Assembly (NCBI GenBank): GCA_035373905.1 | Contig: DAOSOK010000008.1 | Coordinates: 1 to 64,000, forward strand | DNA length: 64,000 nucleotides | Reading direction: 5' to 3' | Source of the DNA: Candidatus Ozemobacteraceae bacterium | GTDB taxonomy: Bacteria > Muiribacteriota > Ozemobacteria > Ozemobacterales > Ozemobacteraceae | Shown: positions 50,911 through 59,895 of the stretch, one piece after another | Layout: each line of letters begins with the position of its first letter | Position numbering within the stretch: position 1 is the first letter of the stretch | The notes under the pieces: model-generated | Seen by the model: the letters and a program-made list of their open reading frames with translations, nothing else | Database searches by the model: none | Told to the model about the DNA's origin: nothing | Translations under genes and position numbers: made by a program

Positions 50911-52476
50911 TCAGGAATCGCCGTGCTTTTCCTCGCCACGAAGGCGTCTGAAACTCTTCGGAAGCGCCGCGACGACATCGCTGACGCTCATGGCGTCCGC
51001 CCCGAACTCGCCCCGGGCGACGTCGGCGGCGTCCGAGTGCAGATATACGCCGACGATTGCGGCATGGAGGGCGGAAAGCCCCTGGGCCATCAACCCGCCG
51101 ATCAGCCCCGACAGCACGTCGCCGGCCCCGCCGCGGGCGAGCCCGGAGTTCGGTCTGCTGCAGACGTAGACCCGGCCGTCCGGGGCAGCAATGATGGTCG
51201 TCGCCGACTTCAGGACGAGAACGCACGACATCAGCCCTGCGAACTCGCGCGCGACGCCAATCATGTCTTCCTGGATGGAGGTGATCGTCCGTCCCGTCAT
51301 CCGCGCCATTTCGCCGACGTGGGGCGTCAGCACCATATCGTGTCCATGTTTTTTCAGTTTCGCGAGGTCGGCGGGCTCCGGCAGCGCATCCGCGTCGAGA
51401 ACGATACCGCCGGCCCATGCGTCGGTCAACGCGTTCATCGAGGCCTTTGACGATTCCGAGCGTCCCCAGCCCGGACCGGCAACCACGGCCGCATATCTCC
51501 CGACGAATCCGCGGATTTCTTCCGCCTCGAGGGCAAAGCCGCCGTCCCGGTCGTCGAACGGGCGCACGATGACTTCGGGCGGAACGGGGCATGTCATCTG
51601 GCGCGCGATACTGGCTGGCAGGCCGAGGGTGACCAGGCCGGCTCCCGACCTCAGCCCGCTCTGGGCCGCGAGAACGCCTGCCCCCTGGTAAGCATCGGAT
51701 CCCCCGAGAATCAGCAGATGCCCGAATGCGTTCTTGTGGGCGGATTCACGTCTTGCGGGCAGAAGAGCGGACGCCAGCTCATGAGTGACGAGGGTATGCG
51801 AGGCGGAAACGGTTTCGAACGAGATCTGCGGCAATCCGATATCGGCCACCCAGACCTCTCCGACGATGTCCCGCCCCGGATACACGAACATGCCGAGCTT
51901 CGGCGCCCCCAGCGTGATCGTGCTGCTGGCGCGGATAGAAGGATCGGACACGCGGCCGGTGGTCGCGTCGAGCCCCGACGGGACGTCGACCGCGACGCAC
52001 CAGACATGGCTCTGGTTGATGGTCCGCACGACTTCGCGCAGATAGCCGTTGATATTGCCGGTGAAGCCGGTTCCGAAGATGGCGTCCACGACCACGTCCG
52101 AGAAGTTGAGCGTCACGCGGAGCCTGTCGAGATCCTCCGCATCAGCCATGACCACGGGCTGGCCGCCGGAAGCCATGAACACGGTGAGGTTTTTCGTCGC
52201 ATCCGGTGACAGCTCGTCCATTCTCGAGGTCAGGAACACTTCGACGGACACGCCGGCGTTCAACAGGTGGCGTGCCACGACGAGGCCATCGCCGCCGTTG
52301 TTCCCGCGGCCGCAGACGATCGTGAATCGTTTTCCCCTGAGTCCCGAGAGATTTTTTTCGAGCGTGAACAGGATCTTCAGTCCGGCATTTTCCATCAGGA
52401 CAAGACTGGGAATGCCTATTTTCTCGATCGCATGACGGTCGATCTCGCGCATCTCATTCGCCGTAACAAGCCTCAT
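50911..52476 (-). CDS. nnr: bifunctional NAD(P)HX epimerase/dehydratase
   Basis: The 521-residue protein repairs hydrated NAD(P)H. The N-terminal epimerase domain (YjeF_N) shows RFTIVCGRGNNGGDGLVVA and VDVPSGLDATTG. The C-terminal ADP-dependent dehydratase (ribokinase-like) has HLLILGGSDAYQGAGVLAA, AGPGWGRS and the nucleotide-binding LARGGAGDVLSGLIGG. ATG 52476 has a G-rich site before it and begins the usual RLVTANEMREIDRHAI. A TATACT box about 35 nt upstream could be its -10 element. Length is typical of the fused enzyme. Confidence 0.95.
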   Translation of the reverse strand: MRLVTANEMREIDRHAIEKIGIPSLVLMENAGLKILFTLEKNLSGLRGKRFTIVCGRGNNGGDGLVVARHLLNAGVSVEVFLTSRMDELSPDATKNLTVFMASGGQPVVMADAEDLDRLRVTLNFSDVVVDAIFGTGFTGNINGYLREVVRTINQSHVWCVAVDVPSGLDATTGRVSDPSIRASSTITLGAPKLGMFVYPGRDIVGEVWVADIGLPQISFETVSASHTLVTHELASALLPARRESAHKNAFGHLLILGGSDAYQGAGVLAAQSGLRSGAGLVTLGLPASIARQMTCPVPPEVIVRPFDDRDGGFALEAEEIRGFVGRYAAVVAGPGWGRSESSKASMNALTDAWAGGIVLDADALPEPADLAKLKKHGHDMVLTPHVGEMARMTGRTITSIQEDMIGVAREFAGLMSCVLVLKSATTIIAAPDGRVYVCSRPNSGLARGGAGDVLSGLIGGLMAQGLSALHAAIVGVYLHSDAADVARGEFGADAMSVSDVVAALPKSFRRLRGEEKHGDS

Positions 52477-52590
52477 CACGCACCCCCCACGATTCTCAGG
52501 TGCGGAAAGTATACCATGCCGCCGGCCCCGCAATACCGGCCCCCCAACGTTCGGGAAATGCCGCCCCGCGCACCGAAGGGGGGCGAAGCG

Positions 52591-53325
52591 TCAGAAGATG
52601 GCGCCGAGACCGAAAATGAGCGGCTTCCAGTCGTAAAAATCGGTGTAGGAACTCTTGGTCTGAGCGCCCAGGTCGGCCCAGAAACCGCGATGCGACTTGT
52701 ACCGCCAGCCGATCGAAAAGACGTCGCCGTTGTAATCTGCGAGGAAACGGCCTCGATATCCGCGTTCCCCCGGCCTCGTCGGCGGATACTCGGTTCCGGC
52801 GAGCAGGCACAGGGATTTCGGCTCGCGACGGCCGCGGTCGTAGGAGCCGTAATTGGCGACGCCCGAACCAGGGTTGCCCCCGAAATTCCAGCCGACGCCG
52901 AAGCCGCCGAACGTCAGAAACATCGTGTGATAATTGTTCGAATTCGTGTCGAGCACCATGCCCACCGCGGTTTCGGCGAATTCACCGGTTCCGAAGGCCG
53001 GAAGCCGGAATTTCAGGTTGATCGTGGCGTCGGGATCGACGTCGTCGACGCCCCTGCGCGAATCCATCGCCTTTTGAACGCCGAGTTCGAAATCTCGCAA
53101 CGGAGAAAATCCGAACGCCAGGTTCGTCAGCGAGCGCTCGGTCTTCGTGCCGGGAACCTGATACAAGCGGGTGTGCGCGGCAAGCTCGACCCCGCCCTGC
53201 CTGATCGTCGTTCCCGTCGGCGCCTGGATGTAGCCCGAAGGGCCCTGGAGCGTCAGATCGGCCGAAGCGGTCGAGACTGCCGCCAGAAATGCGAACAGGA
53301 GTGCAGCAATCGAACGAGAGCGCAT
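52591..53325 (-). CDS. predicted outer-membrane or exported beta-rich protein
   Basis: The roughly 244-residue product has a signal peptide ending STASA. The mature part is rich in Gly, Tyr, Phe and Trp in alternating patterns (TLQGPSGYIQAPTGTTIRQGG, TMFLTFGGFGVGWNFGG, GFWADLGAQTKSSYTDFYDW) and ends ...FGLGAIF. A terminal aromatic residue and such strands are typical of outer-membrane barrels, and the beginning recalls YjbH-type exopolysaccharide exporters. This assignment is weak. The start codon overlaps the cysteine-rich gene stop as TGATG, so they are translationally coupled. Confidence 0.6.
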   Translation of the reverse strand: MRSRSIAALLFAFLAAVSTASADLTLQGPSGYIQAPTGTTIRQGGVELAAHTRLYQVPGTKTERSLTNLAFGFSPLRDFELGVQKAMDSRRGVDDVDPDATINLKFRLPAFGTGEFAETAVGMVLDTNSNNYHTMFLTFGGFGVGWNFGGNPGSGVANYGSYDRGRREPKSLCLLAGTEYPPTRPGERGYRGRFLADYNGDVFSIGWRYKSHRGFWADLGAQTKSSYTDFYDWKPLIFGLGAIF

Positions 53326-53675
53326 CACAAAGACTGGTCGCCTCCATCACCCGGATTTTCCGCGAGAAAGCGCTTGTGGCATTCCCAGAAGTTCTGGCAG
53401 TAGGTGCAACAGTTCCGCCGATCCATGCACCGCTCGCCCCGGTACCAGTTGATCTTGCAGGTCGGGAAATACTTGCACCGCCAGCAGCAGTGCCAGTTGA
53501 TCCGGAGGAAGTTCCGCCGTTTGATCTCCTCGATGATCAGCGCCATCGAGATGACGTTGCGTTCGAGGGCGGGATTCTGCATCAACTGGTTGAATTCGGC
53601 AATCTCCTCATCGTTTCCGTACAGGTTCACGATGAAGATCTCTTCGGCAAAAACGGGCAGATATTCGTCACTCAT
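53325..53675 (-). CDS. cysteine-rich small protein, possible metal or Fe-S binder
   Basis: The 116-residue protein has an acidic helical N-terminal part and a C-terminal cluster of nine cysteines between residues 63 and 99 (HCCWRCKYFPTCK, GERCMDRRNCCTYCQNFWECH). There is no signal peptide, so the cysteines are likely reduced and bind zinc or an Fe-S cluster. I do not recognise the family. It is coupled to the barrel-like protein gene by an overlapping TGATG. Function unknown. Confidence 0.7.
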   Translation of the reverse strand: MSDEYLPVFAEEIFIVNLYGNDEEIAEFNQLMQNPALERNVISMALIIEEIKRRNFLRINWHCCWRCKYFPTCKINWYRGERCMDRRNCCTYCQNFWECHKRFLAENPGDGGDQSL

Positions 53676-53767
53676 ACGTTTTCACGATGCATCCGGCATT
53701 CAGCCAGAGATACCACACCCACTAGTATCGACCGCCAGGCACGTATTCCTGAGGAGAAAAAGCCGGT

Positions 53768-56215
53768 TCAGCGCGGCAGACCGACCGTCCGGACGCCATC
53801 CATGGTCACGACGAGGGCAGCCGCACGCGAAACGACAGGTTGCATGCTGAGAATGCCCGACGGCAGCGGACCGCCGGCGGCAACAGGGGGGCCTCCCGCC
53901 GATGGAAGTTGATAGATCGTGTTTTCCCCGCTTATCCAGAGGTTCCGGTCCCAGGTGAGACCTCGCACGCGGCCGCCGATGGAAGCGATTTTCGAGGCGA
54001 CGCGCCCCGCATAGGCGTAGATGGAACCGTTCGAAAGCCCGATATACAGCCGTCCTTCGCCCGCCACGGATGCGGTCGCCTTGAGGTCCGGTCCGGTTTC
54101 CCCCGGGTAAAACGTGATGACCCATCGTCCGGATTGATCCTGTTCGAGAACGCCTCGATCCGTCACGACAAGGGGCTGGTCCCCAAGCGTCTGAACGAAC
54201 CGCGCCTCCCTGAAGAAGTCTTCGGGAATCCGGCCTGCCGGCTCTGTCTTTCCGGCGGCGTCGACGCGCACGAGCCATCCGCCCTTCTTCAGCAGCAGGA
54301 GACCGCTCCCGCTTCCAGCCGCGGAAACAAGCTCCGCCGCCTGGTCAGGTTTGAGAAGGGGGGTGGGCCTGCCGCCTTCCAGGGACATGATCCCGAGGAC
54401 CCAGGAATAGAGATAGGATTTTCCGTTCAGCCGCCAGAGAGCGACGATTTGATCGTCGCCCAGCGCGCCGTTTGCCCGGTTGAGGTTTTCCCAGCGGCCG
54501 TTTTCGAAGAACCACAGGCCGTCGTTCGTCGTTCCGACCCACACGCGCGCACCATCCCACAGGACGCAGGAGGCGGAAGGACCGCGCAGCGAGGCGGGAA
54601 GAGGGACCGTTCCGAAAATGGGATCGGAAACGGCCTGCGCCGACGTCGGCGCCTGCGAAATCGCCTGATACTGCGGAAGCACGGGAGCCGTCACCTGCGG
54701 AACCGGCGGAGCGGCGGCCGCAGGGCCGGATACCGGCACGGGGGTTTCCGGGACAAACGTTCCCACCGAGGGAATGATCGGCTGGACGGGAGCGGCCGCG
54801 GGAACGACGGGTGGCGCTCCCGGCACGGGCGCGTCCGTCGTCGCGTTCGTCGGCGCCAATGCGGAACCGTTCACGGTCGGAAGTCCCTGAAACGCATGGA
54901 GCAGAATGCGTTTCGGGCCGACCGTCGCGACGAACTCGCCGCTGATCGCAAGGGCGCGCTGGCCGACGTCGCCGCTCAACTTTTCGAAACGGCCATCGCG
55001 GTAGCGGAACAGGCCCTCGTCAGAACAGACCAGGAGGGCATCTCCAGCCATCGCCATGTCGCGGACACTCCGCGGCTCGCCCGGCGAGAGCGTCGTCCAA
55101 ACCCAGTCCCGGCCGTTTTTGAAGCCGGCGGCGAGACCGACGTCGGTGCCCAGGTAGATCGCAGAGCGATCGGCGACAAGAGCGGTGACGGCGCGCCCGG
55201 CGAGGAGCTGGAGCCGAACCGGCTCGAAGGTGGTACCGTCGCCTTTGAGAAGCCCGCGCTCGTGAGCGACCCAGAGCTCTCCGTCGAGCCATCCGAACCC
55301 GACCGGGGTCAGGCCCTGGGTTCCGAGAAGCACGACGGCAAGGCCGTTGCGGCCCTTCAGCAGACCGTGGCCGACGGTTCCGATGAGATGCCCTCCGTCG
55401 CTCGTCGGAGCAACCTGGTTCAGCAGGTGGACGGGAAGCGTGTTTCCCTCGTAGAGCGGCGTCACGACGCCAGTCGTATCGAGAGCGAACGCTCCTCCGA
55501 ATCCGGCGACGACAAGGCGGCCGCCGTCGACCAGGAGATGCCGTGCGTAGTAGTCGGCCGGCAGGCCGCTCACGGCCGTTGCGATGCCGCTTGCGGGGTC
55601 GATTTGCGAAACGCCGCCGTCGCCGCCGACGAACAGGCTGCCGTTCCACCAGGCCGCGGTCGTCACGTTTGCAAAGCCGGCGAGCCGGTGCTCGACGGTC
55701 CGACTGATGGCGCCGGTCGCGCCTGCCGGAACACCGGCCGGCGTCGCCTGAAGAACGAGGTCCGTGCGCGGCTGGAGCAGCAGGATTCCCGCGATAAAGG
55801 CGATGACGATCGCCCCGAACAGGATCTCGGGAGTCAGGGCCCAGCTGCGACGGCGAAGGATCTCGTCTTTCGCCTTCAACTCAGCGATCTCGCCGGAGAG
55901 CGCCATCAGCCGCTCGCGGTCGGGACTTTGCGCGTCGGCGGTTTCCTTCTGTGCCCCGGCTTTGGCGAATAGAACGGCCCGCCGTCGCTCCAGAGACTTG
56001 ATCCTGACGGTGAGACCACCGATTTCCCACCAACGCTGGAGTTCGGCAACGGCCCACGCCATCCCGTCGGCAAGGTGGCCGAACAGGCGGCCGGGAAGCG
56101 AGGCACGTGAAATCGAACCGACCTCGAACAGCGGTTCGCCGCAATGCCGGCAGTATTCCGCGATCGGGAAATTCGCCTGCTGACAACGGGAGCAAACCTT
56201 CGGGCTCTGTTCCAT
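53768..56215 (-). CDS. zinc-ribbon membrane protein with double beta-propeller
   Basis: ATG 56215 follows AGGAGG at 4-nt spacing. The 815-residue protein begins with a zinc ribbon (CSRCQQANFPIAEYCRHCG, residues about 8-27), then a coiled-coil region and one membrane segment (EILFGAIVIAFIAGILLL). A large outer part follows with many propeller-like strands (GSLFVGGDGGVSQIDP, GELWVAHERGLLKGDG, SAIYLGTDVGLAAGFKN, ARVWVGTTNDGLWFFENG, GRLYIGLSNGSIYAYAG), split by a Pro/Ala-rich linker (about 465-545). It is probably an envelope scaffold or sensor with the ribbon inside the cell. It is a likely relative of the propeller protein at 35245-35889. Confidence 0.8.
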   Translation of the reverse strand: MEQSPKVCSRCQQANFPIAEYCRHCGEPLFEVGSISRASLPGRLFGHLADGMAWAVAELQRWWEIGGLTVRIKSLERRRAVLFAKAGAQKETADAQSPDRERLMALSGEIAELKAKDEILRRRSWALTPEILFGAIVIAFIAGILLLQPRTDLVLQATPAGVPAGATGAISRTVEHRLAGFANVTTAAWWNGSLFVGGDGGVSQIDPASGIATAVSGLPADYYARHLLVDGGRLVVAGFGGAFALDTTGVVTPLYEGNTLPVHLLNQVAPTSDGGHLIGTVGHGLLKGRNGLAVVLLGTQGLTPVGFGWLDGELWVAHERGLLKGDGTTFEPVRLQLLAGRAVTALVADRSAIYLGTDVGLAAGFKNGRDWVWTTLSPGEPRSVRDMAMAGDALLVCSDEGLFRYRDGRFEKLSGDVGQRALAISGEFVATVGPKRILLHAFQGLPTVNGSALAPTNATTDAPVPGAPPVVPAAAPVQPIIPSVGTFVPETPVPVSGPAAAAPPVPQVTAPVLPQYQAISQAPTSAQAVSDPIFGTVPLPASLRGPSASCVLWDGARVWVGTTNDGLWFFENGRWENLNRANGALGDDQIVALWRLNGKSYLYSWVLGIMSLEGGRPTPLLKPDQAAELVSAAGSGSGLLLLKKGGWLVRVDAAGKTEPAGRIPEDFFREARFVQTLGDQPLVVTDRGVLEQDQSGRWVITFYPGETGPDLKATASVAGEGRLYIGLSNGSIYAYAGRVASKIASIGGRVRGLTWDRNLWISGENTIYQLPSAGGPPVAAGGPLPSGILSMQPVVSRAAALVVTMDGVRTVGLPR

Positions 56216-56233
56216 CACGCCTCCTGCAGCCTG

Positions 56234-58717
56234 TTAGAGATACTCGGGAATGACCTGGGTCGAGGACGAGCGCTTGTCTTCGATCTTCAGAATCGGCTTG
56301 CTCTGCCTGATTTCGCGATACTTCGTGATCGTGCCGAACGGCACCAGGTCAACCTCCGTCCGCTGTCCGAACGCGTCGGCGAGATTGCGGGCCATGGTCT
56401 CGCGGGAATCGTGGGCGCCGTATTCCTCGGCGGTCACCCGGATGCGGTCGTCTTCGATGACGACGCGATAATCGCCGAACAGGCCGTGCGAGAAGATCGC
56501 CTCCTCGAAGTGGCGCACCCCCATGCGCCGGCCGTTGAGGACGACGGTCAGTTCCCATCTGCCGTGCGGCTCGATGCTGACGGTGAACCCGTAGGGGCAG
56601 GCGCTGTCAGCGACGGTGACGAAGTCGTCGAGCAGATATCGCACGAGCGGGGAACTTTTCTTGAGAAGGTTCGTATAGGCGAACCGTCCCTCTCCGCGCG
56701 TGCCGATGCAGGTCAGCCGCTCGTCGAAAATTTCCGGATGGTAGATGGGCAGAACGTGCTTCTCGCCGCACGGACACGGCAGGGAGAAGAAGCCCTCGAC
56801 ACAAGCATAAACATCGATATGTTTGAAGCCGAATTCTTTCGAAATGGCCCTGCTGCGGGAAGCGGCGCACAGTTCCGCGGTCGAGAGCGTCAGTTTCAGG
56901 TGCTCGAGAAGCCTGGGATACTGATCGGGGGTGTCTTCCTTCACGATGCGCATCCAGGAGAGGATGTCGATCGGGGTTCCGGTGAGCACCGACGGCCGCA
57001 GGCGCCGGAGGGCCCTCGCCATGCGCTCGGGCGTGGCGATCGTCGAGCGTGTCCCGACATTGGCGACGAGGCCGCCGAGGCTTCCGAGCAGATCGCCGAA
57101 CGTCATTCCGGCGACCGTGAAGCCGAAGGTGAGGCCGTTCACGACGGCCCGGTTCTCGGCGAGAATGCCGTCCATGAGGCCGATATACGGCGTGATCCGG
57201 GCGAGCGCCCGGCCGCCGTGGAACTCGCGCGTGGTGAAGAAGGAAGGGGTCGGATACCCCGTCGACCCCGTCGTTTCGCCGTACAGAACCACCTGGTCGC
57301 GCATCGCGTCGGCGAGAACGTCGTACGGATCGGCGCTTCCGAGCTCCTTCTTGATCGTGAGCGGAAGGCTCTCGAACTCGGCGGGGGGACGACCGTAGAG
57401 GCGGCGGTAGAAGGCCGTTTGCTCGAACGCATATCGGGCCATGCCGAGCGGGGTTTTCGCCGCCAGCCGCATCACGACGAGGAAGAGGTCGCGTCGGAGG
57501 CGGTTCCAAAATCCACCGTATACTTCCGTCATGGTCCCGCTCATTTCAGTCTCTCCCCTCGATTTCTCTCCGGCAGGCCCGAACCGGAACCTCCGGGCCC
57601 CGGTCCGGCAGACCGGGATACATCTTCCGCAGCTCATGCAGGACGTCCGGTCGGCGAAGCCGGCGAACTCACGCGACACCCCCATCGGGCAGACGGACTC
57701 GCACGCTCCGCACCCGCTGCAGGCCGACCGTCCGTGTTCGATGCCGACCAGACTGACGCCGTTGAACAGGCCCCACAGGCCGCCGAGAGGGCACAGGACC
57801 CGGCAGAAGATTCTTCCGGAGACCATCACCATAGCAAGCACCAGAAGGAGTGTCAAGGCGATGTGGAACAGGATTTCGGCCTTGTCCCCCACCGCACCGG
57901 ACAGCCAGCTGCCGACCGGGAAAAAGGATGGGGACGCGGTGGTCAGCCAGTAGGGCCAGATCCCGTAGATTTTTCCGGAGGCGCAGACGGTGCTGCAGAA
58001 AAAGTTGTGCCCCGTGATTCCGGCGGAAACAAAGGCGAGCGGCGCGATGACGACGAGCGCGAGCACCCAGTAGCGCAGATTCGCCAGGCCGCGCGGGATC
58101 TTCCAGCGTTTCAGGCTGAACCGGTCGACGATGTCGCTGATGAAGCCGAACGGGCACAGCCAGCCGCAAATGCTCTTGCCCAGCACCAGGCCGAACAGCA
58201 GCATCGATCCGATCAGATGCACCGGCAGGATCGATTTCGCGAGCAGGTTCTGGAACAGGCCGATCGGGCATGCCCCGCTCGCCATCTCGCATGCCTGGCA
58301 GTTCAGAAACGGAAATGTGCCGAGACACGAACGTCTCAGAGGCCAGATCGCCGAAGCCCTGATCACGCCGATGCGGGCCGTGACGAATGCGATCCACTGG
58401 ATCACGGCACGCATGCTTCCGTGCAGCCAGAACTCCTTATTTCGCCACAGGGCGGCTAGCAGCAGAGCCGGGAAAAGGATGCCGACGAGGAAGATCAGCG
58501 GATGCCAGTGAATCTGGTCGAACGCATAGCGTTTCGCGCTCGCGTGGTCCGGAACGCCCGGTTCGAGGCGATTCACGAAGCTTTTCAGGCCGGGTTCGTC
58601 AAAGTTGCCGTAGGTCATCTGGGGCCCGACCAGTTCGGGCTGGCCCAGGAGGATGCCGACGGCGACCAGGACGACGGCGATGCCGAGCAGCAGGCCGAAC
58701 AGGCGGGGAGCCGTCAT
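56234..58717 (-). CDS. polyferredoxin membrane protein fused to PaaK-like adenylating ligase
   Basis: One uninterrupted frame encodes 827 residues. The N-terminal half (1-391) is a NapH/NosR-like polyferredoxin with several membrane segments, CGWLCPFG (184-191), CRVLCPLG (305-312), and two 4Fe-4S motifs (C333/336/339/343 and C360/363/366/370). The C-terminal half (from about 395) is an AMP-forming acyl-CoA ligase of the phenylacetate-CoA ligase type, with TTGSTGYPT (482-490) and a closing FGTITKYREIRQSKPIL. A second start could be used: ATG 57544 (residue 392) has GGGGAGAG eight nt upstream. So the ligase may also be made alone. It starts 1 nt after the substrate-binding protein gene. Confidence 0.75.
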   Translation of the reverse strand: MTAPRLFGLLLGIAVVLVAVGILLGQPELVGPQMTYGNFDEPGLKSFVNRLEPGVPDHASAKRYAFDQIHWHPLIFLVGILFPALLLAALWRNKEFWLHGSMRAVIQWIAFVTARIGVIRASAIWPLRRSCLGTFPFLNCQACEMASGACPIGLFQNLLAKSILPVHLIGSMLLFGLVLGKSICGWLCPFGFISDIVDRFSLKRWKIPRGLANLRYWVLALVVIAPLAFVSAGITGHNFFCSTVCASGKIYGIWPYWLTTASPSFFPVGSWLSGAVGDKAEILFHIALTLLLVLAMVMVSGRIFCRVLCPLGGLWGLFNGVSLVGIEHGRSACSGCGACESVCPMGVSREFAGFADRTSCMSCGRCIPVCRTGARRFRFGPAGEKSRGETEMSGTMTEVYGGFWNRLRRDLFLVVMRLAAKTPLGMARYAFEQTAFYRRLYGRPPAEFESLPLTIKKELGSADPYDVLADAMRDQVVLYGETTGSTGYPTPSFFTTREFHGGRALARITPYIGLMDGILAENRAVVNGLTFGFTVAGMTFGDLLGSLGGLVANVGTRSTIATPERMARALRRLRPSVLTGTPIDILSWMRIVKEDTPDQYPRLLEHLKLTLSTAELCAASRSRAISKEFGFKHIDVYACVEGFFSLPCPCGEKHVLPIYHPEIFDERLTCIGTRGEGRFAYTNLLKKSSPLVRYLLDDFVTVADSACPYGFTVSIEPHGRWELTVVLNGRRMGVRHFEEAIFSHGLFGDYRVVIEDDRIRVTAEEYGAHDSRETMARNLADAFGQRTEVDLVPFGTITKYREIRQSKPILKIEDKRSSSTQVIPEYL

Positions 58718-58718
58718 C

Positions 58719-59873
58719 TCATCGTTCTCCCGCCCGCATCGGCTCGAGCGCTCCGCCGCGGCATACGGCGAGCCGAACGTCGCGAACGTCGTTGCCGGAC
58801 GCGTCGAACGCGATGTCGCCGGTGACGCCGCGGAAGAGTGATATATTTGCTAATATATTTCTGAGCGCCTCTCTCGCCGTCGCCGGCTCGCGCCGGTCGG
58901 CGGCGGCGATGGCGGATGCGGCTGAAGCGAGCAGTTTCACCGTGTCGTAGGCATGGGCGGCGAACGAGTCAGCCGGCTCGCCGTATGCGGCTTCATAAGC
59001 CCTGCGAAATGCCGTGTTTTCGGGTGTTTCGGCGCCGGCGACGTATGGGCAGGTCACCACGACCCCGTCGACCGCCCGGTCGCCGCTTCCGTAAAACGCC
59101 GGGCTTGCCAGGCCGTCGCCGCCCGCGACGATCCCCGCGAAACCACTGCGGCGCAGGGCGGCCGCCGCCAGGCGGCCTTCCGGAGCGAGCATCCAGAGCA
59201 CCGCGGCCTGCGCCCGGCCGGTGTCGGCGTCGCGAACGGCGTTCGAAGCGGAGGTCTCCGTCGCCGCCATGAAAACCGGGCCGGTGACCTCGCCGCCTTT
59301 TTCCCGGAACCGGCGCGCGAAGATGCGGGCGCCCATGCGGCCGTACCGCGACTCTCCGGCCAGCAGCGAGATACGCCGCAACCCCCGCCCCCACAGCCAC
59401 TCGACGAGCGCGGCCGCCTGGCGGTCGTCATCCGCGAGCGTCCGAAACGTCCAGGGACTGCCCGCGCGCGTCAGGGAGGGGTCCGTGGCAACGCAGGTCA
59501 GGTGCGGCACGTGCGCCTTGACGGCGAGCATCGCGGCGACGTGCGTGCAGCCGGAATCGACGCTTCCGACCACGGCGACCGCGTTCCGATCGTAGATGAG
59601 CCGCGTCATCAGGTCTCCGACGCGCCCCATCTCGCCCCCGTCATCGACGGCGACGATCTCGAGAGGCGTCCCGTCGATGCCCCCCGCGGCGTTCACTTCG
59701 GCGGCGGCCAGCGAAGCCCCCTGCAGATGAGGCTTGCCGTAGATCGCCTTCGGCCCCGTGAGAGCCCCGAGAATCCCGACGATCCATGGGGAACCCTCCA
59801 CGGCCAGGGCCGGACAGGGACTCCATGCCAGAATCGCTAATAGCGTAAGATATATTATTCGCTTTGCAGCCAT
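58719..59873 (-). CDS. branched-chain amino acid ABC-type solute-binding protein
   Basis: Start ATG 59873 gives 384 residues with a signal peptide (about 1-24, ending PALAVEG). The mature part matches periplasmic Leu/Ile/Val-type binding proteins: IVGILGALTGPKAIYGKPHLQGASLAA, AVAVVGSVDSGCTHVAAM, VPHLTCVATDP and ISLLAGESRYGRMGARIF. No permease or ATPase gene is close, so it may serve a distant transporter or act as a sensor. Codons for about residues 345-353 (NILANISLF) form one of the A/T-rich islands. It follows murI by 22 nt. Confidence 0.88.
   Translation of the reverse strand: MAAKRIIYLTLLAILAWSPCPALAVEGSPWIVGILGALTGPKAIYGKPHLQGASLAAAEVNAAGGIDGTPLEIVAVDDGGEMGRVGDLMTRLIYDRNAVAVVGSVDSGCTHVAAMLAVKAHVPHLTCVATDPSLTRAGSPWTFRTLADDDRQAAALVEWLWGRGLRRISLLAGESRYGRMGARIFARRFREKGGEVTGPVFMAATETSASNAVRDADTGRAQAAVLWMLAPEGRLAAAALRRSGFAGIVAGGDGLASPAFYGSGDRAVDGVVVTCPYVAGAETPENTAFRRAYEAAYGEPADSFAAHAYDTVKLLASAASAIAAADRREPATAREALRNILANISLFRGVTGDIAFDASGNDVRDVRLAVCRGGALEPMRAGER
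58842..58857. other. exact TATA-N8-TATA element in the solute-binding protein gene
   Basis: TATA at 58842-58845 and 58854-58857 flank TTTGCTAA. On the coding strand it is a repeat of AATATA codons, NILANI, with rare ATA and TTA codons in a GC-rich gene. Confidence 0.45.
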
Positions 59874-59895
59874 GGCGTTCTCTCGCGGCTGCGCG

